Below are positions 27,392 to 35,520 of a stretch of 64,000 nt of DNA, piece by piece. Below the pieces are notes generated by a model. The model was given only the letters and a program-made list of their open reading frames with translations, was not told where the DNA came from and searched no databases. The first letter of the stretch is position 1. Every line of letters begins with the position of its first letter. This DNA comes from Anderseniella sp. Alg231-50 (GTDB lineage: Bacteria; Pseudomonadota; Alphaproteobacteria; Rhizobiales; Aestuariivirgaceae): contig NZ_LT703003.1 in the NCBI RefSeq assembly GCF_900149695.1, positions 2,594,023 to 2,658,022 of the forward strand. The letters are read 5' to 3'. The translations under genes were made by a program, and so were the position numbers.

Positions 27392-27643
27392 TCAGTCCGC
27401 CCTGCTTTGTTCATCGATGGAGCCGATGATAAGCGCATCCACCGGTGCGCGAATGTCTGGGAAATATGCCGCCGCCACGGATCCCTGCACGATCAGCACG
27501 GCCTCTCCTTCCGCGCAGCCCAGCGGATCAAGTGCGATAAGGCTGCCACCGTCATCAAGCGTGACCTTTAGAAGGGCACCGGTGGGCAGGGTATCAACCC
27601 GCCTGGACGACCATATTCGCCCTGTAACGCGACCGGAAATCAT
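27392..27643 (-). CDS. Pentameric BMC vertex protein (BMC-P, EutN/CcmL family)
   Basis: 83 aa. Starts ISGRVTGRIWSSRR and has the family core GEAVLIVQGSVAAAYF and the C-terminal VDALIIGSIDE. BMC-P pentamers cap the 12 vertices of the shell. Its ATG overlaps the upstream gene's stop by 4 nt. There is one BMC-P here, against three in some other loci. Confidence 0.95.
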   Translation of the reverse strand: MISGRVTGRIWSSRRVDTLPTGALLKVTLDDGGSLIALDPLGCAEGEAVLIVQGSVAAAYFPDIRAPVDALIIGSIDEQSRAD

Positions 27644-28077
27644 GTCGAGATCCTTTCAATCTTTATGCCCTTGCGACGCAGTTCGTCTTTGGCAAGCGGT
27701 GTCAGACATACAGACTTGCCCAGACGCAGAACCTTCGTGCCATCCGCAAGCGCTGTTACGTGCTTTTCGGTAAGCAGTCCCTTTTCAACATCAGCGCCCG
27801 CCTGCCGCTGACCGGTCGGCGCGGCTGGGTCAGCATGTCCGGCACGGCTGCTGCCGGAAGCGAGCCGGAAAACATGCTGACCGTCCCTGATCGCCGCTCC
27901 GGTTTCGGGGTTTTGCGCCAACTGCAGCATCCTGTGTGCAAACCGGTTCAGTTCTGCATCACTGGTGATCGAAACTGTTTCGGTTTTCTGGCTCACCGGC
28001 TGATGGCCGCCGGGGCCGCGCAGGTGCGCCAGTTCTTCACGCAGTATCTGCCTTATCATGGCCCTCATGTCAGACAT
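27640..28077 (-). CDS. BMC-associated protein with N-terminal encapsulation-like helix
   Basis: 145 aa, no enzyme family recognised. The N-terminus MRAMIRQILREELAHL is an amphipathic helix that closely matches the C-terminal helix of the aldehyde dehydrogenase in the same operon. A linker rich in G/A/P/Q follows (about 70-95). The C-terminal 45 residues contain VLRLGKSVCLTPLAKDELRR, a segment style seen in several BMC-associated proteins (for example PduM or EutQ-like). It occupies the slot between a BMC-T and the BMC-P that is also filled in the RMM locus (from memory). It is probably a luminal or shell-adapter protein. Confidence 0.8.
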   Translation of the reverse strand: MSDMRAMIRQILREELAHLRGPGGHQPVSQKTETVSITSDAELNRFAHRMLQLAQNPETGAAIRDGQHVFRLASGSSRAGHADPAAPTGQRQAGADVEKGLLTEKHVTALADGTKVLRLGKSVCLTPLAKDELRRKGIKIERIST

Positions 28078-28688
28078 CAGCGTGCCCCCAGTGAACGAAG
28101 CGCACGTTCAGCGGCATCGCGTGCATTGCGCACTTCCGCCTCGTCACCGGCCAGATATAGACGCCCATTGGCACCGATCATGCGATAGTCGATCACCTTG
28201 ACGTTGGCTGCCTTTTCCGCCTCGTTGCAGGCGAGAATGGCATAAGACGCAGACTGGCACTCCAGAAGGTACAGGCTTTCACCGCCGATGATCATGGAAC
28301 CCAGCTTGTTGCGGTTGATCAGGAACGCGTGTTGCGGGTCGATCCGGGTGACTATCTTGGATGCCAGGATCTTGGGTGGCGCGGCTGCGTCCTCACCAAC
28401 TCCAAGCGCATCAAGTACAGCCTCGGCACCGGCTTTGACTTCCGAAGTCGACTTCGAATGAAACTCAAGCGTTCCGAACTGACGCTCGACAACCAGCAGG
28501 CCGCATTTCACGTCGGCACCTTTCAGTGCGACATCGGTCAGCGCCTCAATGTCGAGGCCGGGCGCTATCTCAATGATCTGCGCGGCCATGTTGCGACGAG
28601 GCAATGCCCCGCGCATCCAGGTTGCAATGTAGGCAAGCGTCTGCGGCTGCAACTGGTCGATGAAAATGAAAGAACGCAATTCTGCCAC
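28077..28688 (-). CDS. Tandem-domain BMC shell protein (BMC-T), second paralogue
   Basis: 203 aa. Two BMC repeats: GLLVVERQFGTLEFHSKSTS in the first, and YLLECQSASYAILACNEAEK and RMIGANGRLYLAGDEAEVRN in the second. Paralogous to the other BMC-T but distinct along its length, so two different trimer tiles are made. It lies 4 nt after the aldehyde dehydrogenase stop and its stop overlaps the next gene's start by one base. Confidence 0.88.
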   Translation of the reverse strand: MAELRSFIFIDQLQPQTLAYIATWMRGALPRRNMAAQIIEIAPGLDIEALTDVALKGADVKCGLLVVERQFGTLEFHSKSTSEVKAGAEAVLDALGVGEDAAAPPKILASKIVTRIDPQHAFLINRNKLGSMIIGGESLYLLECQSASYAILACNEAEKAANVKVIDYRMIGANGRLYLAGDEAEVRNARDAAERALRSLGAR

Positions 28689-28691
28689 GGG

Positions 28692-30272
28692 TTATCCTTT
28701 CAGGAGGTCGCGGAGTTCTTCTGCAATGATCCGGCGAATCTCATTGCGCATGGCGTCGGGCGAGCCGGTGTCGTCGTTTCTCGCGGCACGGACGTTATTT
28801 CCTGCCATTGCCCGGCTCTTGCCCGGCACCCCGTCAGAAGGCGCGGCAGGAAGCGGCCCGCGGTGATGAAGATTACCGAGCCGCTCCAGGTCCGGTTTGC
28901 CGTCGGACTGGTTCCAGGCGATCCGGGTCCAGTTCACCAGGTGCTGGGGGCCGATATTCTCGCCGATTGACGAACGCCCGAAAAAGCCGGTGCCTATGGT
29001 GAAAGTCGGAGCAAGTCCTGTACCCATGCCCGCTGCCCCCTGGCTGCAGGGTCCGTTCACAACGACACGGTAGCACTCCACCGCCGCAGCAAAATCGGTA
29101 ATGGTCTGGGTGTCGTCGGAATGTATCGCTGCTGAATGCCCGGCGCCGCTCAACCGCAACATGGCACGCGACTGGGCGATGGCCTGTTCGAGCGAGCGTG
29201 CGGTGTACATTGCCAGTACGGGACACAGCTTTTCTCTCGACAGCCGTTCGCCGATACCGATTTGCGAAATCGGCGTAACCAGAATCCGTGTTTTTGCCGG
29301 AACCTTGAAACCGGCCTGGGCAGCGATCCACACTGCATCCCGGCCGATTGCTTCAACATTGAATCCGCGCTCATGAAACAGGTATTTGCGAACAGCATTT
29401 GTTTGCTCTTCGTTGCACACATGAGCGCCGTGCCGCTTGAGCTCGCTCTCCAGCCGGCTGGCAATGCCCGACATGGCAACCAGGACGGACTCGTTTGTAC
29501 ACAGGATCGAGTTGTCGAAAGACTTGCTGTCCACAATGTGCCCGGCCGCCTGCCTGATGTCCGCCGTTTCATCTACAAACACAGGTGCATTGCCCGGCCC
29601 CACACCAATTGCAGGGTTTGCCGAGGAATAAGCTGCCCGCACCATTGCGGTTCCACCCGTCGCCAGGATCACTGCGGTTTTGTCGGATTTCATGAATTCA
29701 TCGACCAGCGGCAGGCTGATCTCTTCAACAACCTGGATGATGCCGTCCGGAGCACCGGCTTCAACCGCTGCCTGCGCCATCATCTTTACCGCGTCTATAC
29801 AGCATTCCTTCGCAGCGGGATGCGGGCTGACAACAATCGCATTGCGAGTGAGAAGGCAGGACAAAACCTTGAAATAGACGGTTGCCACCGGATTGGTCGA
29901 AGGTATCAGCGCGAACACGACACCGGCCGGCCTGGGAATCTCCACAAGCCCGGTACGTTCATCCAGGCGCGGATCGACAAAGTTCCAGTCACGATAATGC
30001 TCGACCAGCGGAACGCTGGTGCTTTCGTTCTTGATCACCTTGTGCTCAACGACACCAAATCCGGTTTCGCGTACGGCCCACTCTGCATAGTCCCGTGCCT
30101 TGTCAAACGCCGCCCGGGCAACTGCATCTGCAATGTCTTGTGTCTGCCCGCGATCAAAACGCGAAAACACCTGCGCTGCCCACTTGGCGCGTTCAAGTAC
30201 GATGTCGGCATGCGCGCGCAGCGCAACGGGCGTTTGCGAAATGTCGACCAGGTTCCTGATCTGCGGATCCAT
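28692..30272 (-). CDS. CoA-acylating-type aldehyde dehydrogenase with C-terminal encapsulation peptide
   Basis: 526 aa. The catalytic Cys258 lies in SKSFDNSILCTNESV, the form found in EutE/PduP/AdhE-type CoA-acylating enzymes, and the cofactor region is ATGGTAMVRAAYSS. After the enzyme core (to about residue 460) comes a flexible linker and a terminal amphipathic helix MRNEIRRIIAEELRDLLKG, a typical cargo tag. PduP and EutE carry such tags at the N-terminus, so the C-terminal position here follows the RMM-type layout. It should oxidise propionaldehyde (or acetaldehyde) to the acyl-CoA inside the shell. It is 1-nt coupled to the aminotransferase gene. Confidence 0.9.
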   Translation of the reverse strand: MDPQIRNLVDISQTPVALRAHADIVLERAKWAAQVFSRFDRGQTQDIADAVARAAFDKARDYAEWAVRETGFGVVEHKVIKNESTSVPLVEHYRDWNFVDPRLDERTGLVEIPRPAGVVFALIPSTNPVATVYFKVLSCLLTRNAIVVSPHPAAKECCIDAVKMMAQAAVEAGAPDGIIQVVEEISLPLVDEFMKSDKTAVILATGGTAMVRAAYSSANPAIGVGPGNAPVFVDETADIRQAAGHIVDSKSFDNSILCTNESVLVAMSGIASRLESELKRHGAHVCNEEQTNAVRKYLFHERGFNVEAIGRDAVWIAAQAGFKVPAKTRILVTPISQIGIGERLSREKLCPVLAMYTARSLEQAIAQSRAMLRLSGAGHSAAIHSDDTQTITDFAAAVECYRVVVNGPCSQGAAGMGTGLAPTFTIGTGFFGRSSIGENIGPQHLVNWTRIAWNQSDGKPDLERLGNLHHRGPLPAAPSDGVPGKSRAMAGNNVRAARNDDTGSPDAMRNEIRRIIAEELRDLLKG

Positions 30273-31564
30273 CAGCCGGCCCTCCTTGAACTGCCCATGA
30301 CATCATCACGGGCAAGTCCAATGGCGGTTTCCACGCGCCGCAAAAGGTCCTCGGACAGCGCCTGGCTCATCAGAATTCCGGGCTTGAACTGCAGCACACT
30401 CGGATCAAGGGTTGAGAAGATCGCCCAGACGCCATTTTCGTACAGGTGGCGCATGACCGGCTTCGCACCTTCGGGATCATTGAACTCGAGCCCCATGACA
30501 ACACCGTGCTGGCGAATGCCAATGAAGAAGTCCGGATACAGTGCCTGGATGTCTTCAAGGCCGGCGCGTATATAGTCGGACACGTACTTCACCGTTGAGG
30601 CCACTTCGGGCCGCTGGGTGATTTCCAGAACTTTCAGCGCCACAATACACCCGAGTTCGGCACCACCTGCGGTCGACATGTGGGCGAAGCCGTCCTGCTT
30701 CAGCCATTGCGCAGCCTGCTCGTTCAGCACGCAGCAAGAGATCGGATACATCCCCCCCGTGACCCCCTTGCCGATGACCATGATGTCGGGCGTGACACCA
30801 TACCGGGTGATCCCCCACATCGAGCCGGTGCGCATGAACCCGGTCTGTACTTCATCGGCGATGTACAGCGCATCATAGCGTTCGCACAATTGCTTGACCG
30901 CCGGCAGGTAGCCTTCATGCGGCATCGGGAAGCCGTAGGTTGCCGGGATGGTTTCCATGATCACCGCAGCCACATCACGGCCTTTCAGCGCGCCCTCCAT
31001 GGCATCCAGGTCGTTGAACGGAACCTGGACGAATTCGCCGAGCGTATCCTCGGACAGGAAGGTTTTTGAAAACCGCTCATCACCGGTCTTCACCGACAGT
31101 CCGGAATGTCCGTGATAGGCTTTGACGATCGACACGATCTTGCGCTTCTGCATGGCGTTGCGCGCCGACTTGATGGCCAGTTCGACCGCCTCGGCCCCGC
31201 CTGCCCCGTAAGCTGTATATTGCAGGCCTTCAGGCGTGCACTCGGCAAGCGCTTCCGCCAATGCGGTGCGCGCCAGTGCCGGGAAATGGTGATTGCCCAT
31301 ATCGAAGCGACGCGCGCCCGCGTTGAGGACTTCGATGAGTTCCGGATTCCGGTGGCCCAGATTGTAGGTGCCCCCGTTCAGATGCGCGTCAATCAGCCGG
31401 GCACCATCCATGTCATACAAACAGTAGCCCTCGCGCCGATCAATGATGAGGTCGACCCCGGCATCCTGCCAGAATTGGGTCTTGTTCGGGTTCCAGTGGC
31501 GCTTCGCCGCCTCCAGAACGTGAAGCTTTTCCTGTGACACTTCAAATTTCCCGTTCAAAGCCAT
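30272..31564 (-). CDS. Class III aminotransferase-fold enzyme, probable amino-alcohol-phosphate phospho-lyase
   Basis: 430 aa PLP enzyme. Asp237 in YIADEVQTGF binds the pyridine nitrogen and Lys266 in IMVIGKGVTGGMYP is the Schiff-base residue. Phospho-lyases acting on ethanolamine-phosphate or 1-amino-2-propanol-phosphate belong to this class III fold and release aldehyde, ammonia and phosphate. With an APH kinase, an SDR and an acylating ALDH in the same locus, lyase activity is a better guess than transamination. Expected product: propionaldehyde. It is first in the shell operon, with a palindrome 33 nt upstream of its ATG. Confidence 0.87.
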   Translation of the reverse strand: MALNGKFEVSQEKLHVLEAAKRHWNPNKTQFWQDAGVDLIIDRREGYCLYDMDGARLIDAHLNGGTYNLGHRNPELIEVLNAGARRFDMGNHHFPALARTALAEALAECTPEGLQYTAYGAGGAEAVELAIKSARNAMQKRKIVSIVKAYHGHSGLSVKTGDERFSKTFLSEDTLGEFVQVPFNDLDAMEGALKGRDVAAVIMETIPATYGFPMPHEGYLPAVKQLCERYDALYIADEVQTGFMRTGSMWGITRYGVTPDIMVIGKGVTGGMYPISCCVLNEQAAQWLKQDGFAHMSTAGGAELGCIVALKVLEITQRPEVASTVKYVSDYIRAGLEDIQALYPDFFIGIRQHGVVMGLEFNDPEGAKPVMRHLYENGVWAIFSTLDPSVLQFKPGILMSQALSEDLLRRVETAIGLARDDVMGSSRRAG

Positions 31565-31596
31565 ACATCACGCAATTCAAAAAACCGTATCAGTAT

Positions 31597-31616
31597 AATG
31601 TTGTATATGCAACATT
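31597..31616. promoter_or_regulatory. Palindromic operator AATGTTG-N6-CAACATT before the BMC operon
   Basis: A perfect 7-bp inverted repeat with a 6-bp spacer, 33 nt upstream of the aminotransferase ATG, placed to block transcription. A related element lies 96 bp away on the regulator side (15 of 20 positions match). The likely binder is the adjacent DeoR-type protein. Confidence 0.6.
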
Positions 31617-31692
31617 TTATGAGGCTTTTAGCAATATGGCTTTGTGAGATTTGGTGAATCATTGAATTTCTGAGATTATGAACGGCATCATG

Positions 31693-31712
31693 AATATGCT
31701 ATATACGACATT
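31693..31712. promoter_or_regulatory. Second copy of the putative DeoR operator, next to the regulator start
   Basis: AATATGCTATATACGACATT keeps the ATATRCRACATT-like right half and the AAT-ATAT core of the perfect palindrome 96 bp upstream, but its left half is degenerate. It sits 51 nt before the likely regulator start, so it would suit autoregulation and looping between the two sites. Inferred from similarity and position. Confidence 0.5.
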
Positions 31713-31762
31713 TTCATGAAGGTTGACGCCACGTGGCTGCCCGCCTAAGGAATGGACCCAAT

Positions 31763-32554
31763 ATGGAAAACACAGCTTCCGGCCAGGGCAAGAAATTTGA
31801 TCGCCAGCAACTACTGTTGAGCGTGATCAGGCAAAACCCCGGCATATTGATCAGGGATCTGGCAAAGCAGCTCGCCGTATCGCGTGAGACCATTCGCCGG
31901 GACTTTGACGAATTGTGTGACGCCGGCGTTCTGGAACGACGCTATGGCGGCGCCAATGCAATCGGTCCGGGCAATGCATTAAGCTTTGACTTGCGTCAGC
32001 AGCAGCATGTTCCTGAACGGCGACGGATTGCGCGCGCGACCGTGGACATGGTTGAAGCCGGGCAAGTGATCATGCTGGCCCCCGGCACGACAGCCCTGAT
32101 CTTTGCCGAAACCCTGGCCGCCGCTGATAAACCGCTTACGGTTATAACCAATGGTCTGCGCGAGGCTCACACCCTGAGCGAAGCAGAAAGTATCCGGGTC
32201 ATCATGGCTCCGGGCGACGTGGATGGCCGCGAAGGGTTTGTGTGGGGGCACGACACGACGACCTTCCTCAGCGGCTACTCTGCTGACCTGGCCGTATTCT
32301 TTGCCGACGCCCTGAATGTGAACGGTGTTTTTGAATCGGACCCGCGCACAGCCGCAGTTGTGCGGTCAATGATCGCTCACAGCAACGCCAACATGCTGTT
32401 GATGGACCACAACCGTTTTGACAAACAGGCACTCCAGCTCATCTGCCCGATTGACCGCATTGGCACACTGGTCAGCGATGAGGGCCCGGCGGGTGCGCTC
32501 GCGGACGCGCTTGCCACAAGGACAAGAGTGACCGGGTCGGCAATGCCGCGATAG
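31763..32554 (+). CDS. DeoR-family transcriptional regulator of the BMC operon
   Basis: 263 aa. The N-terminal HTH is the DeoR signature (RDLAKQLAVSRETIRRDFDE, then LERRYGGA). The DeoRC sensor domain has APGTTALIFAETL, TVITNGLREAH and LLMDHNRFDKQAL. Such proteins are usually repressors relieved by a phosphorylated sugar-like intermediate, and here 1-amino-2-propanol phosphate would be a logical inducer (inference). It is divergent from the aminotransferase/shell operon, with two related palindromes in the gap. An upstream GTG would add 10 residues. The ATG is preferred. Confidence 0.9.
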   Translation: MENTASGQGKKFDRQQLLLSVIRQNPGILIRDLAKQLAVSRETIRRDFDELCDAGVLERRYGGANAIGPGNALSFDLRQQQHVPERRRIARATVDMVEAGQVIMLAPGTTALIFAETLAAADKPLTVITNGLREAHTLSEAESIRVIMAPGDVDGREGFVWGHDTTTFLSGYSADLAVFFADALNVNGVFESDPRTAAVVRSMIAHSNANMLLMDHNRFDKQALQLICPIDRIGTLVSDEGPAGALADALATRTRVTGSAMPR

Positions 32555-32583
32555 CCCGGCCCGCCTACATTTCCAGCCGTACT

Positions 32584-32612
32584 GCCCGGCACCCCTTTGA
32601 AGGGTGTCGGGC
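32584..32612. terminator. Hairpin between convergent DeoR and GFA-family genes
   Basis: GCCCGGCACCC and GGGTGTCGGGC form an 11-bp stem (one G-U pair) with a 7-nt loop. It lies between the ends of two convergent genes and may terminate both. The following T-run is poor, so it may act with other factors. Confidence 0.5.
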
Positions 32613-32645
32613 GTCTCGCTGAATGTGGAGACTGGCGCCTTGTCC

Positions 32646-33083
32646 TCAGCCTGGTGTCGGCCAGACAAATTCCGGGCGCAGACCTTCGTATACGGGACGG
32701 CCATCATCCGGTTTCGGAACACCGGTGGCCGGGTCATAGAAGGCATGATAGGTCGCCGGCAGACTGTCCGGCTGATACCCCATGAGATTTGGCACGATCG
32801 CCCGTATGCGGCTTTCCTTGTCGTCCAGCATGATCGGTGTGCCGCAGGTCGCACACGTGCACAGCTCCAGCGGACCGTCAGGGTTTTGTGCATTAAACGG
32901 TTGGCGATTCAGGCTGTTGGATTCATCAACGCTCAGGTCGCCATGCTTGAAAAATACCACGTGTGTCGTGTCCTGACCGGTGACACTTTTGCAGACCGAA
33001 CAATGACAGGTGTGGTTGTCGATCGGATCTTTGTCCGAGTGGGTGTGTACATGATCGCACCCTCCAGCATACTTATGAGACAT
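32646..33083 (-). CDS. GFA-family (CENP-V/GFA fold) zinc protein
   Basis: 145 aa from an ATG with a strong SD (AAGGAGG). Zinc-binding Cys residues are in HTCHCSVCKSVTG and ELCTCATCGTPI, the GFA pattern. The family includes glutathione-dependent formaldehyde-activating enzyme. This protein is shorter than true Gfa (about 190 aa), and its N-terminal site reads GGCDHVHTHSD, so direct Gfa function is not certain. Formaldehyde handling would fit the methanol-oxidation genes in the window. Confidence 0.75.
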   Translation of the reverse strand: MSHKYAGGCDHVHTHSDKDPIDNHTCHCSVCKSVTGQDTTHVVFFKHGDLSVDESNSLNRQPFNAQNPDGPLELCTCATCGTPIMLDDKESRIRAIVPNLMGYQPDSLPATYHAFYDPATGVPKPDDGRPVYEGLRPEFVWPTPG

Positions 33084-33298
33084 GTCTTCCTCCTTGCTTG
33101 ATTTTTTCCTTCCACCGTCGAGGCTCGAAACTTGCCTTCGGCAAGTACCGTTACGATAGCCCGAAAATCCGCGTTCAGGCGAAATAATATCATTCAGGCC
33201 CGACGCGTGACGACGTAGCTGCAAGGTTTTCGGCAGTTTTGCGCAATATCGGACGCCATTTGCTGCGGTCGGCGATTTAACCCGGCAGGGCGTGCATC

Positions 33299-34090
33299 CT
33301 ATTTGCGAAAGGCCTGGTTGAGGTTGCTGGCCGCTTCTTCCAGGTTGCTCTCTGCGACATCGACAAGGTCTTTGAGCTTCGCCGACGCCACATCGGCATC
33401 GGTGAAGTTCGCACCCTTGACGCGGGCGCCGGTGAGATCTGCCCCGCCCAGTTCGGCGCGCATCAGATTGGCGCCTTCCAGATTGACGCCCTTCATCGAC
33501 GCAAACTCAAACTTGGTTCTGGACAGGTTGGCATTGCTGAAGTCGGCGCCTTCAAGATTGGCGGATACCAGCACCCCGCGCATCAGCCCCATGGACTGAT
33601 TGCGCATGTCAGCACTCAGGTTTGCGCCGATAAATTTCGCGTTCTTCACACTGGCCCCGGTCAGGTCACTGGCAATCAGAGCACCCGACAGGTCCGCACC
33701 ATCAAGCGTCGCCTTCAACAGTTGCGCCTGGAACAGGTTGGCGTCCTTGAGGTTCGCATTGCTCAGGTTGGCTTCCAGCATCCAGGCCTGGTCCAGAACC
33801 GCTCCGGCCAGGTTTGCGTTGCTCAGGTCGGTCTTGTTGAGCCGCGCTGAACGCAGGACCGCCCGCTTGAAATCAAGCCCGGACAAATCAAGTCCCGAAA
33901 GCTTGCGGCTGGTGAAGTCGGCAGGCTGGTCAGGGCTTGCTTTAGCCAGCGCCGCCATGACGTCTTCGCGGGTCATCTCGGCCTGCGTCATGTCCGGCGA
34001 GGTCAGGTCCACATGCTGCAATGGGCTCTGGGCCAGTCCCGGGACGGGCCAGCCCAAAAGTAAAACGAAAATCAGTACAAGGTGTTTCAT
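33299..34090 (-). CDS. Secreted pentapeptide-repeat protein
   Basis: 263 aa with a signal peptide (LVLIFVLLLGWPVPGLAQ). From about residue 60 to 245 it consists of A(D/N)LxX-type pentapeptides (NLAGAVLDQ, NLSNANLKDANLFQAQ, NLEGADFSNANLSRTKF), predicting a right-handed quadrilateral beta-helix in the periplasm. No catalytic domain. Function not known. Convergent with nothing obvious and probably monocistronic. Confidence 0.85.
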   Translation of the reverse strand: MKHLVLIFVLLLGWPVPGLAQSPLQHVDLTSPDMTQAEMTREDVMAALAKASPDQPADFTSRKLSGLDLSGLDFKRAVLRSARLNKTDLSNANLAGAVLDQAWMLEANLSNANLKDANLFQAQLLKATLDGADLSGALIASDLTGASVKNAKFIGANLSADMRNQSMGLMRGVLVSANLEGADFSNANLSRTKFEFASMKGVNLEGANLMRAELGGADLTGARVKGANFTDADVASAKLKDLVDVAESNLEEAASNLNQAFRK

Positions 34091-34263
34091 CGCCCTATCC
34101 CGCGTAATCCAAACAATGTTGATATCATTTACTGCCGATATGACTTGAATACGGCAATCAGTACTGCCCGCAATCGAGAATTAGCTGCGTCAGGGTTGTT
34201 GCCACGTCGCAAAAAACCATCGCATAATCTGGCTCGTAAGTCGCGTCCGATGGAGTGCCACCC

Positions 34264-34809
34264 ATGAAGCAGGCCACCAAGGCTGCAAAAAACGCCATCA
34301 GCATGCCGGCCGGCTCGCGCCGGGCTGCACTGGTCGCAGTGGCGGCCGCCATTGTTGTTGCGTTGATCTGGCAAATTGCCAAACCGGAAACCGATATCGC
34401 GACAGACCTGCGCAACGGTGACTATGCAGTTGCCTTTGAACGCCTGCAGGAAAAGGCCGCAGCCGGTGACCCCTGGTCACAGAACCAGTTGGGCAATCTT
34501 TACTACCTGGGACTGGGAACCCCTGTTGACCTTAAAAAGGCCAGCGAATGGTACTTGCGGTCTGCTTTGGCCGACTGGCCGGACGCCCAGATAAATGTAT
34601 CCCTGATGTACCGTTATGGCCGCGGGCTGCCGCATGAACCTGCTCGCGGTTTTGCGTGGCTGCGTCATGCCCGTTCCAACGGCAAGGAAATAGCCGAACC
34701 CTATCTGGCCTGGATCGCCGGAAGCCTGGAACAGACGCCGTCGCAAATGCAGGTGGCAAAACGTAAATACGGCACGCTTGAATCTCTCCGGCCCGAGGGC
34801 TTCAAATAG
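34264..34809 (+). CDS. Membrane-anchored Sel1-repeat protein
   Basis: 181 aa from the ATG with GGAG at 8 nt. A GTG three codons earlier is also possible. One TM helix (RAALVAVAAAIVVALIWQIA) near the N-terminus, then two Sel1/TPR-like repeats: AAAGDPWSQNQLGNLYYLGL and DWPDAQINVSLMYRYGRGLP. Sel1 repeats bind proteins. It lies 3 nt before the ExbB-like gene, so it may be a partner of the membrane channel-like complex that follows. Confidence 0.8.
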   Translation: MKQATKAAKNAISMPAGSRRAALVAVAAAIVVALIWQIAKPETDIATDLRNGDYAVAFERLQEKAAAGDPWSQNQLGNLYYLGLGTPVDLKKASEWYLRSALADWPDAQINVSLMYRYGRGLPHEPARGFAWLRHARSNGKEIAEPYLAWIAGSLEQTPSQMQVAKRKYGTLESLRPEGFK

Positions 34810-34812
34810 ACC

Positions 34813-35520
34813 ATGACGAAAAACAACCGAAGTTACATCTTCCTGCAGATCTGGGTGTTGTTGGCAGGCATCGCGGTTTTCGCCTGTTACGTGGCCTACG
34901 ATCTGGGCTACTTCGCCCGGATCATCGAAGCAGACCAGAGCAGGCTATCCATCCTCATAGCCGGGCTGTTTCTGGGGGCAACCTTTCATGCCGTCTGGCA
35001 CATCATGCGGGTGACCCGGCAAATTGATGCCGCCTATGCCTGGTTGGCAGGAAGCCAGGAGATCGCAGGCGATCGGGACAACGAGGAAATGTCACCGTTC
35101 CAGACACCGGAGCAGTTCGTGTCCGGTTACGTATTCCAGGTTATCGAAGCACGCAAACTGTCCGCCTCCGAAGACAAGGACGGCGGACTGGTGTTTGAGA
35201 TTTATGCGGACCGGTTGCGGGCCGCGGTGGAGATTGGCTGGTACCTTGTCGATATCCTGATCCGGCTTGGACTTATCGGTACCATCATCGGTTTCATCCT
35301 GATACTCGGCGCGCTGTCGTCGGGTCCCTCACCAACGCCCGAGAACATCCAGACCCTGCTCATCTCCATGAGCGGCGGTATGGGGACCGCGCTTTACACA
35401 ACCCTTGCCGGCCTGGTGACAGCAATGGTGCTGGGCGCGCAATACATGGTGCTTGCCCGTGGCACCGAAGAATTGATCGGAAAGCTGGTACGCATTCGCG
35501 ATCAGGCAAGCCTATCATGA
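34813..35520 (+). CDS. MotA/TolQ/ExbB-like proton-channel family membrane protein
   Basis: 235 aa with four hydrophobic segments. The C-terminal pair IGTIIGFILILGALSSG and GGMGTALYTTLAGLVTAMVL matches the conserved TolQ/ExbB/MotA channel helices. The central cytoplasmic stretch (about 70-140) is longer and acidic. Its stop overlaps the next gene by 4 nt, and that gene has the single TM expected of an ExbD/TolR/MotB partner. Together they would use proton flow to do periplasmic work. The load is unknown. Confidence 0.8.
   Translation: MTKNNRSYIFLQIWVLLAGIAVFACYVAYDLGYFARIIEADQSRLSILIAGLFLGATFHAVWHIMRVTRQIDAAYAWLAGSQEIAGDRDNEEMSPFQTPEQFVSGYVFQVIEARKLSASEDKDGGLVFEIYADRLRAAVEIGWYLVDILIRLGLIGTIIGFILILGALSSGPSPTPENIQTLLISMSGGMGTALYTTLAGLVTAMVLGAQYMVLARGTEELIGKLVRIRDQASLS

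Noticed and set aside
29136..30575. 479-codon open frame on the plus strand
   Set aside because: It is a high-GC shadow of the aldehyde dehydrogenase and aminotransferase. The peptide is Cys/His/Arg rich with no recognisable domain.
33130..33146. Short hairpin ACTTGCC-TTC-GGCAAGT upstream of the GFA-family gene
   Set aside because: A 7-bp stem without a T-run or link to a start codon. It may be chance or a minor leader structure, so it is not listed as a feature.
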